A stretch of DNA of 64,000 nt from Tissierellia bacterium (GTDB taxonomy: Bacteria > Bacillota_A > Clostridia > Tissierellales > Peptoniphilaceae). The stretch spans positions 1 to 64,000 of the forward strand of contig JAAZCH010000009.1 of the NCBI GenBank assembly GCA_012513395.1. The letters run 5' to 3'. The notes beneath the pieces are model-generated. The model was given only the letters and a program-made list of their open reading frames with translations. It was not told the origin of the DNA and did not search any database. A program made the translations under genes and the position numbers. This document shows positions 1-7,410 of this stretch, in pieces (within the stretch, counting starts at the first letter, position 1; every line of letters begins with the position of its first letter).

Positions 1-1
1 T

Positions 2-1576
2 GAGATTTTGTTATATAATAGAGTAGGAATTACAGCAGGTGCGTCCACGCCTGATTGGATAATTAAGGAGGCTATTGAAAAGATGGAAGATATGAACAAA
101 AATGAAATGATGGAAGCTATTGAAAGCTCCTTCAAAAGAATCAAGAGAGGTGATATTCTCAAAGGTACAGTTCTTTATGTAAAGGAATCAGAAATAACTG
201 TAAATGTTAATTACAGAGCTGATGGTATTATAAATAAGGACGAGGTATCCGACGATCCAAGTGTCAATCCATCTGACTTGTTTAAAGCAGGAGATGAGAT
301 CGAAGTTTATGTTCTAAAAATGGATGACGGAGATGGTAATGTATTATTATCACACAAAAGGGTACAAAGACTAAAAAATTGGGATATTATCGAAGAAAAA
401 TTCAACAGTGGTGAAATTGTTGAAGCTTTTGTTACAGAAGTGACAAAGGGAGGTCTGAAGTGTGAAGTTGAAGGTATAAATGCGTTTATGCCTGCATCTC
501 AAGTGTCTATTGGATATAAAAAAGACTTATCTGTGTTTTTAGACGAAGTATTAGCTTCAAAGATAATTGATTTTAACAAAGATAAAAGACGAATAATACT
601 TTCTAGAAAAGTTGTTGAACAAGAAGAAGTAGATACCCTTAAAGAAGAAATATATTCTAATATTGCAGTAGGCGATGAAATTGAAGGTGTTGTTCAAAGA
701 CTTACAAACTTCGGAGCTTTTGTAGATATTGGTGGAATTGACGGATTAATTCACATTTCACAACTATCATGGCAAAGAGTTAAACATCCTTCTGATGTAG
801 TTTCACCAAATGAAACTGTTAGAGTTAAAATTTTAGATATTGACCCTGAAAAAGATAGAGTTGCTTTAGGCTTAAAACAACTTGTAAAGGAACCTTGGGA
901 TCTTTTCGTAGAAGAGAATAAGGTTGGAGACATTGTTCATGGCTCAGTAGTAAATCTTCTAGAATTTGGTGCATTTGTCAAATTAGATAGTGGTGTAGAC
1001 GGATTACTTCACGTTTCTCAAATCGCTAGAGAACATGTAGAAAAACCAAGCGATAAATTAGAGATTGGTCAAGAAGTTGAAGTTCTAATTACTGATATTG
1101 ACGAAGAAAACAAAAAAATCAGTCTTTCTATTAAAGAAATCGAAAAGAAAAAGGCTAAAGAAGCTAGAATCCACGATCAAAAAGATATAGATGAAACAGG
1201 AGACACTAGCCCAGAGAGAAGCAAGCCTAAATCAACAGTTGATAAGGCAAAAAGAAAGCCAAGAGAAAAAACTGAAATCTTTAAAAGAGAACGTACTGAA
1301 CTTGTAGAAGATACTAGCTTTGGTATATCAATGTCAGACTTACTTAGCGGCGTAGGTTTTGGACAACCACAGGCAGAACCAGAAAAAACAAATGAAAAAG
1401 TAGAAGAAACTCCATTTGTTGGCGAAGAAGGGGAACCTGAAGGAGTTATTAGCGATGAAGATGTTGCTAAAATAGAAGAAGATATCGAGATTGAGAATGA
1501 AGCAGTAGAAGATATCGAAGAAGCTGAAGAAACAACAGAAGAAGAAAACAAAGAATCTGAAACTGTAGAAGAATAA
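2..1576 (+). CDS. IspH-ribosomal protein S1 fusion, C-terminal part (5' end outside window)
   Basis: The frame is open to the left edge, so the gene begins upstream. The first visible residues, including VGITAGASTPDWIIKE, match the C-terminus of IspH (hydroxymethylbutenyl diphosphate reductase, last step of the MEP isoprenoid pathway). They run straight into four S1 RNA-binding repeats at about residues 45-115, 130-200, 220-293 and 305-380 of the visible part. Repeats 3 and 4 are canonical (LTNFGAFVDIGGIDGLIHIS; LEFGAFVKL). A basic linker and a Glu/Asp-rich tail of about 65 residues follow. IspH-S1 fusions are known in Clostridia. The S1 half probably helps mRNA binding on the 30S subunit. 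A terminator hairpin follows the stop codon. Confidence 0.93.
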   Translation, partial: EILLYNRVGITAGASTPDWIIKEAIEKMEDMNKNEMMEAIESSFKRIKRGDILKGTVLYVKESEITVNVNYRADGIINKDEVSDDPSVNPSDLFKAGDEIEVYVLKMDDGDGNVLLSHKRVQRLKNWDIIEEKFNSGEIVEAFVTEVTKGGLKCEVEGINAFMPASQVSIGYKKDLSVFLDEVLASKIIDFNKDKRRIILSRKVVEQEEVDTLKEEIYSNIAVGDEIEGVVQRLTNFGAFVDIGGIDGLIHISQLSWQRVKHPSDVVSPNETVRVKILDIDPEKDRVALGLKQLVKEPWDLFVEENKVGDIVHGSVVNLLEFGAFVKLDSGVDGLLHVSQIAREHVEKPSDKLEIGQEVEVLITDIDEENKKISLSIKEIEKKKAKEARIHDQKDIDETGDTSPERSKPKSTVDKAKRKPREKTEIFKRERTELVEDTSFGISMSDLLSGVGFGQPQAEPEKTNEKVEETPFVGEEGEPEGVISDEDVAKIEEDIEIENEAVEDIEEAEETTEEENKESETVEE

Positions 1577-1583
1577 AAAATTT

Positions 1584-1609
1584 GGACTAGATAACTTCTA
1601 GTCCTTTTT
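1584..1609 (+). terminator. Rho-independent terminator after ispH-rpsA
   Basis: GGACTAG, a 7-nt loop and CTAGTCC form a 7-bp stem followed directly by TTTTTA. It lies 8 nt after the S1 stop and 14 nt before miaB. No promoter is evident in that gap, so the hairpin may be a partial terminator with read-through into miaB-mutS-mutL. Confidence 0.75.
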
Positions 1610-1623
1610 AGATAAGAGGAATT

Positions 1624-2988
1624 ATGCAAGAGAATCAATACAAAATATTATTGAGAGAATTAGTAGAAAATAAAAATAAATATGTTTTGCGAACTTATGG
1701 ATGTCAGATGAATGAACATGATTCGGAACAAGTGGAGTTCATTTTAAATGATTCAGGCCTTGAGCGAGTTGAGGACATAAAAGATGCAAATATAGTAATA
1801 ATGAACACATGTGCTATACGTGGCACAGCAGAAAATAAGGCATTTGGTTTTTTGGGTAATCTTAAAAATTTAAAGTCTAAAAATAAAGATCTTAAAATTG
1901 TAGTTTCAGGATGCTTACCCAAAATTGACGATGCATTTGAAAACTTAATAAAAAAACACAGACATGTCGATGTTTTGATGGGAACAGCTAACTATAATAA
2001 TCTACCGGAACTTCTTTACAAATCCTATTTTACTAAAGATACTATAGTTGATATTAGCGACCAATATGATTTGGACAGCGCTCAGCTTAATTACAGTAGA
2101 ATGTATAATCATAAATCCTTTGTAAATATTACTTATGGTTGTAATAACTACTGTTCTTATTGTGTAGTACCTTATACAAGGGGTAGAGAGCGCAGTAGAG
2201 AAGCATTTGAAATAATTGAAGAAATCCAAAAACTTGCTAATGACGGGGTTAAGGAAATTACTCTATTGGGTCAAAACGTAAACTCGTACGGTAAAACATT
2301 GGATGAAAAAAAATCTTTTGCTAGTTTAATCAAATCCATTAATGATATAGAAGGTATTGAAAGGATAAGATTTATGACGTCCCATCCCAAAGATATTTCC
2401 AATGAACTAATCGATTCATATGGATATTTAGATAAATTGTCTAAGCATCTACATCTTCCAGTGCAATCCGGAAGTGATAAAGTATTAAAAGAAATGAACA
2501 GAAAATATACTAGTGATGACTATAAGAAAATAATTGATAAAGTAAAATCTATAGACGAAAATATAGCTTTAACAACAGATATAATAGTTGGTTTTCCAGG
2601 AGAAACTGAAGAAGACTTTCAAGCAACAATAGATTTAGTGAAATATGTCGAGTATGATTCAATATTTATCTTTTTATATTCGCCTAGAGAAGGCACTCCA
2701 GCTGCTGTTATGGATGAACAAATATCTAATGAAGTTAAAATGGATAGATTTAATAGATTAACTGAAATAGTGAATGAAATTGCATTGAATAAGAATAAAA
2801 AATATTTGGACAGAGAAGTATTTGTCCTAGTTGACGAAGTATCAAAAAACAATGATAAAATCTTTAGTGGAAGAACAGACACATTTAAACTAGTAAATTT
2901 CGAAGGAGATTCTTCGTTAATTGGACAATTGGTGAAGGTAAAGATAAATAAAGTTGGAACTTTTTCATTAGATGGAACAATTGTATGA
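1624..2988 (+). CDS. miaB: tRNA-2-methylthio-N6-dimethylallyladenosine synthase MiaB
   Basis: This radical SAM methylthiotransferase converts i6A37 to ms2i6A37 in tRNAs. The 454-residue product has the expected layout. The N-terminal domain carries three cluster cysteines (YGCQMNEHD, NTCAIRG, SGCLPK). The radical SAM CxxxCxxC motif is in YGCNNYCSYCVVPYTRGRER near residue 173. A TRAM domain covers about residues 390-454. AGAGGA precedes the ATG by only 3 nt. The stop overlaps the mutS start (ATGA). It shares a gene run with miaA, which makes its substrate, so both steps of A37 modification are encoded within about 7 kb. Confidence 0.96.
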   Translation: MQENQYKILLRELVENKNKYVLRTYGCQMNEHDSEQVEFILNDSGLERVEDIKDANIVIMNTCAIRGTAENKAFGFLGNLKNLKSKNKDLKIVVSGCLPKIDDAFENLIKKHRHVDVLMGTANYNNLPELLYKSYFTKDTIVDISDQYDLDSAQLNYSRMYNHKSFVNITYGCNNYCSYCVVPYTRGRERSREAFEIIEEIQKLANDGVKEITLLGQNVNSYGKTLDEKKSFASLIKSINDIEGIERIRFMTSHPKDISNELIDSYGYLDKLSKHLHLPVQSGSDKVLKEMNRKYTSDDYKKIIDKVKSIDENIALTTDIIVGFPGETEEDFQATIDLVKYVEYDSIFIFLYSPREGTPAAVMDEQISNEVKMDRFNRLTEIVNEIALNKNKKYLDREVFVLVDEVSKNNDKIFSGRTDTFKLVNFEGDSSLIGQLVKVKINKVGTFSLDGTIV

Positions 2989-5576
2989 AAAATATAGATT
3001 ATGACAGATTAACACCCATGATGAAACAATATGTAGATCTGAAGCGAGAGAATTCAGATTCCATTTTGATGTTCAGAATGGGTGATTTTTATGAAATGTT
3101 TTTAGAAGATGCTGTAATTGCCTCAAAGGAATTAGATATCGTTTTAACAAGCAGAGAGGCAGGATTGGATAACAAAGTTCCTATGTGCGGTGTTCCTCAT
3201 CATGCGGTAGATAATTATATTAATAGACTAATTAACAAAGGATATAAAGTTGCAATGTGCGATCAATTGGAAGATCCAAAACTTGCAAAAGGATTAGTGA
3301 AAAGGGGAGTCACTAGAATTATTACTCCTGGCACAAATCTAGATTATCACGATTATGACGGTTCTAACTATCTAGGTTCAATATATACTGGAATAAACTC
3401 GATGGCTCTTTCATATGTCGACTTTAGTACTGGAGATCTTTATATAACTTACTCTGAGGGCAATTACAATGATTCAAATAGCATTTTAAGAAATCAAATT
3501 TCCATATTAGAAATAAAAGAATTAGTAATAAGTTCTGAAATAAATTTAAAAGATATAGCTGAAAATAAAAATATACTAGTAAATAATGTAAAGAAACAAA
3601 CTGAATTAAATGAAGATTTTTTGAAATTTTATCAAAATCTCGAATTAGACAATGATGTTAAATTTTTAATTGAAAAAAATGACATCATGATTTTCTCCTT
3701 AGCACAATTACATTTATATTTAAAACAAACTCAATTTGACTTTGTAAACCATATAAGAAAATTAGAATTTATAGATTTAGATAAATACATGGTTCTCGAT
3801 AATCATACTCTATATAGCTTGGATATATTTTCTGAAACCGACAAAAAATTGGAAGGTACTTTACTTCACTTGTTGGATAAGACTAAAACATCTATGGGTT
3901 ATAGAAAGTTAAGATATTTCTTGGAACATCCCCTTAAAGATAAGAATCAAATAATATTAAGACATAATATAGTTGATAGCTTAGTAAATAATCTAATAGT
4001 ATTAGATTCAATTAGGAAGTATCTAAATGATATTTATGACATTGAAAGGATTTTAGTTAAAGTTTCTGGACAGTCCAATAGCCCTAAAGATTTGATACAA
4101 TTAAAAAAATCTTTTGATAGCTTGCCTAAATTAAAAGATTTAATAGAAACTTTAGAGTATCAAAATCTTAACTTATTGAAATTTGATCCTTTAGATGAAT
4201 TACATCAGCTATTAGATGGTTCATTAATTGAGGATGCGCCTTTTTCTCCAAAAGAAGGATCTGTTATAAAAGATGGGTTTTCTGCAGAATTAGATGAACT
4301 AAAATCCAATACTATCAATTCAAAAACTTGGATCCTAGATTATGAAAATGAATTAAAAAAAGAGACAGGTATTTCAAAGCTTCGTATAAAGTATAATAAA
4401 ATACTTGGATTCTTTATCGAAGTTACAAAATCTCATACAGACAAAATTCCTGAATATTTCATTAGAAAGCAAACCCTGGTAAATTCAGAAAGATATTTTA
4501 CAGAGAAATTAAAATCTACTGAAATGACTATCTTGAACTCAAAGGACAAAATAGACTCATTAGAATACGATATATATGAAGAAATCAGAAATAATGTTTT
4601 AAACAACTATGATAAAATTTTAAAGGTAGCTGATGTAATTGCAAATATTGACGTTTTTTCTAATTTTGCTTATATAGCTAAAAAAAATAGTTATACGAAA
4701 CCACATTTATCAAATTCAGGATATTTAGACATAAAGAATGGAAGACATCCTATTGTAGAGAAAAATGTAGACATTTTCATAGATAATGATACTTATATTG
4801 ATATAAAAAATAATTTCATTTTATTAACAGGTCCAAATATGGCTGGAAAATCAACTTATATGAGACAAATTGCATTAATTTCTATTATGATGCAAATCGG
4901 ATCATTTGTACCATGTGAAAGTGCAATTTTGCCAGTATTTGATAGAATATTTACCAGAATAGGTGCTCATGATAATCTCTATATGGGCGAAAGTACATTT
5001 ATGGTAGAAATGAAAGAAATGGCAGATATTATAGAAAATGCGACTGAAAATAGTTTGATAATTTTAGATGAAGTGGGTAGGGGAACTAGTACTTATGATG
5101 GTCTTTCGTTAGCAAAATCTCTTATAGAATATATAGTAGAAAATATCAATGCAAAGACCATCTTCGCTACTCATTTTCACGAATTAACGGACTTACAATA
5201 CAAATATTCAAATATAAAAAATCAAACTATGCAAGTTCGAGAGAAAGATGGAGATATTCAATTTTTAAGAAAAGTTATCGATGGTACTTCTGATAAATCA
5301 TATGGAATACATGTAGCGACTTTGGCTGGAATTAAAGAAAGTATTATTCGAAAAGCTAAAATGTATTTAGCAGACTATGAATCCAAGGCTTCATCTATGA
5401 AGCAATTGGAATTTATTTCAGAAGAAAATCTTGATGTGGAGGTAGTTGTCGATACGAAATATGACTCCATAATAGATACAATATTGGATTTGGATATTAA
5501 CAATATGTCGCCCATAGAATCGTTGATTAAGATACAAGAAATAAAGGAAATGATTAAAAAGATAGATGAAAACTAA
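2985..5576 (+). CDS. mutS: DNA mismatch repair protein MutS
   Basis: MutS recognises mismatches and is an ABC-type ATPase. The 863 residues match the family. The N-terminal mismatch-binding domain carries the Phe-x-Glu wedge (RMGDFYEMFLEDA) near residue 38. The lever and clamp domains follow. The C-terminal ATPase has Walker A GPNMAGKSTYMRQ near residue 620 and Walker B LIILDEVGRGTSTYDGLSLA. The start overlaps the miaB stop by 4 nt and the end overlaps the mutL start, so miaB-mutS-mutL is probably translationally coupled. Nothing appears truncated. Confidence 0.97.
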   Translation: MKNIDYDRLTPMMKQYVDLKRENSDSILMFRMGDFYEMFLEDAVIASKELDIVLTSREAGLDNKVPMCGVPHHAVDNYINRLINKGYKVAMCDQLEDPKLAKGLVKRGVTRIITPGTNLDYHDYDGSNYLGSIYTGINSMALSYVDFSTGDLYITYSEGNYNDSNSILRNQISILEIKELVISSEINLKDIAENKNILVNNVKKQTELNEDFLKFYQNLELDNDVKFLIEKNDIMIFSLAQLHLYLKQTQFDFVNHIRKLEFIDLDKYMVLDNHTLYSLDIFSETDKKLEGTLLHLLDKTKTSMGYRKLRYFLEHPLKDKNQIILRHNIVDSLVNNLIVLDSIRKYLNDIYDIERILVKVSGQSNSPKDLIQLKKSFDSLPKLKDLIETLEYQNLNLLKFDPLDELHQLLDGSLIEDAPFSPKEGSVIKDGFSAELDELKSNTINSKTWILDYENELKKETGISKLRIKYNKILGFFIEVTKSHTDKIPEYFIRKQTLVNSERYFTEKLKSTEMTILNSKDKIDSLEYDIYEEIRNNVLNNYDKILKVADVIANIDVFSNFAYIAKKNSYTKPHLSNSGYLDIKNGRHPIVEKNVDIFIDNDTYIDIKNNFILLTGPNMAGKSTYMRQIALISIMMQIGSFVPCESAILPVFDRIFTRIGAHDNLYMGESTFMVEMKEMADIIENATENSLIILDEVGRGTSTYDGLSLAKSLIEYIVENINAKTIFATHFHELTDLQYKYSNIKNQTMQVREKDGDIQFLRKVIDGTSDKSYGIHVATLAGIKESIIRKAKMYLADYESKASSMKQLEFISEENLDVEVVVDTKYDSIIDTILDLDINNMSPIESLIKIQEIKEMIKKIDEN

Positions 5577-7410
5577 AATATCACTTTTATCGGAAGAAAC
5601 TATAATTCAAATAGCAGCAGGGGAAATAATTGAAAATCCTTCATCAGTGATAAAAGAACTAGTTGAAAATTCTATAGACGCAAATAGCAGCAAGATATCA
5701 ATTGAAATAAAAAATAACGGGAAAGACCTCATAAAAGTAACAGATGATGGCTATGGATTCGATGTTGAAGATCTTAAAATTGCTTTTAAAAGACATACTA
5801 CTTCAAAGATATCGAATATAGAAGAATTAAAAAATGCAATTTCATTGGGCTTCAGAGGAGAAGCTCTATCTAGTATTGCAAATGTTTCTGATGTCACATT
5901 AATTACAAAGAAAGCAGAGGATCAATTAGGCAAAATTGCAAAATTTGATCATAATGGCAATATACTTGACTTAAATGAAATAGTCACAAATAATGGAACG
6001 ACAATTATTTGTGAAAATCTATTTGATAATATACCTGTTAGAAAGAAGTATTTAAACTTAAAAAAATATGAACTCCAAAAAACGACGGATATAATAAATA
6101 GACTTGCACTTTCTCATCCTGATATTTCCTTTGAATATAAAAAAGAAGATAAAATAATTTTAAAAACTGATCGCAATAGTTCCTTATTGAATAATATTTA
6201 TTCTGTATTAGGAAAGGAAATATCTGAGAATTTAATGTATATTGAAGGTAAATATCCTGAATTTAGCATTAGGGGATATATTTCAAATAATCATTTGTTT
6301 AGATCCAACAAAAACTATCAATTTTTATTCGTAAATAACAGGTCGGTAATTGACAGAGACCTTTCTAGAATTATAGAGAAACAATACCAATCGATAATAC
6401 CTATAAATCGATATCCAGTTTTTATTATATATATGGATATCTCTCCTAGTTTAGTTGATGTTAATATTCATCCAAAAAAGGATATAATAAAATTCACAAA
6501 TATATATGATTTAGAATTAGCATTTTCAAATATAGTAAAAGAAGCATTGCTTCCAAATATTAAAATTTCTGAATACAAACCAACTGTTAAGGAAGAAAAA
6601 ATCAATACAATTTTTGAGATTTATTCAGAAAAAATTGAAGAAGATGGTCAGAATTTAGGAAATAAAACTATTGATAATCCTATAATTAGTTTTAGAGATT
6701 TATCTACTGATTATGTTGTAAATATAGAGCAAGATACAAAGGTTGAAGAACATGATCCAATTGACATAGTCGAAGAAGAGTTTAAAAATATAGTCATTAA
6801 CAATAAAAATCCGGATTTCTTAAAAAACGGATATAGATATGTTGGTAACATTTTTTTTCAATACCTATTATTAGAAGATAACGTAGATAAATGCCTATAT
6901 TTGTTGGATCAACATGCTGCTCATGAAAGAATAAACTATGAAAAATTGGTAAAAGATTATAATAATAAAAATATACCTATGCAAAACTTATTGTCTGGAT
7001 ACATTATTGAATTAACAGGCCAGGAATTTGACGATGTGATGACTTTCAAAGACAAACTTCTAGACATCGGAATAGAAATTGATGAATTTGGAGATAATTC
7101 AATAATTATTAGAAGTATACCAGCGTATATAGAGTCTTTAAATCCAGAGTCATTAATTAGGGATATACTAGACAACCCTGATATCAGCACTTCTGTATAT
7201 GATGTCAACCCTTATGAACTAATGAAAATGGCTTGTAGAATGTCTGTGAAGAAAGGTGTTAATCTCTCCAACTTCGATGTCAATACTTTAATTGCAAATT
7301 TAAAAGAATGCGAATATCCTAATACTTGTCCGCATGGTAGACCAACTATAATAAAGATTACAAAAGACGAATTAGATAAGGAGTTTTTTAGAATACAAAC
7401 ACATGGATAA
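5566..7410 (+). CDS. mutL: DNA mismatch repair protein MutL
   Basis: MutL couples MutS mismatch recognition to strand processing. The N-terminal GHKL ATPase shows KELVENSIDA (motif I), DDGYGF and GFRGEALSSIA. The C-terminal domain carries the endonuclease motif DQHAAHERINYE near residue 448 and CPHGRP near the end, so this is the nicking type expected in a bacterium without MutH. Length is 614 residues. The start lies inside the end of mutS (11-nt overlap) and the stop overlaps the miaA start by 8 nt. Confidence 0.96.
   Translation: MKTKISLLSEETIIQIAAGEIIENPSSVIKELVENSIDANSSKISIEIKNNGKDLIKVTDDGYGFDVEDLKIAFKRHTTSKISNIEELKNAISLGFRGEALSSIANVSDVTLITKKAEDQLGKIAKFDHNGNILDLNEIVTNNGTTIICENLFDNIPVRKKYLNLKKYELQKTTDIINRLALSHPDISFEYKKEDKIILKTDRNSSLLNNIYSVLGKEISENLMYIEGKYPEFSIRGYISNNHLFRSNKNYQFLFVNNRSVIDRDLSRIIEKQYQSIIPINRYPVFIIYMDISPSLVDVNIHPKKDIIKFTNIYDLELAFSNIVKEALLPNIKISEYKPTVKEEKINTIFEIYSEKIEEDGQNLGNKTIDNPIISFRDLSTDYVVNIEQDTKVEEHDPIDIVEEEFKNIVINNKNPDFLKNGYRYVGNIFFQYLLLEDNVDKCLYLLDQHAAHERINYEKLVKDYNNKNIPMQNLLSGYIIELTGQEFDDVMTFKDKLLDIGIEIDEFGDNSIIIRSIPAYIESLNPESLIRDILDNPDISTSVYDVNPYELMKMACRMSVKKGVNLSNFDVNTLIANLKECEYPNTCPHGRPTIIKITKDELDKEFFRIQTHG

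Noticed and set aside
1177..1638. 153-codon minus-strand ORF opposite the end of rpsA
   Set aside because: Ser/Thr-rich mirror of the acidic S1 tail; a codon-bias shadow of a clear gene.
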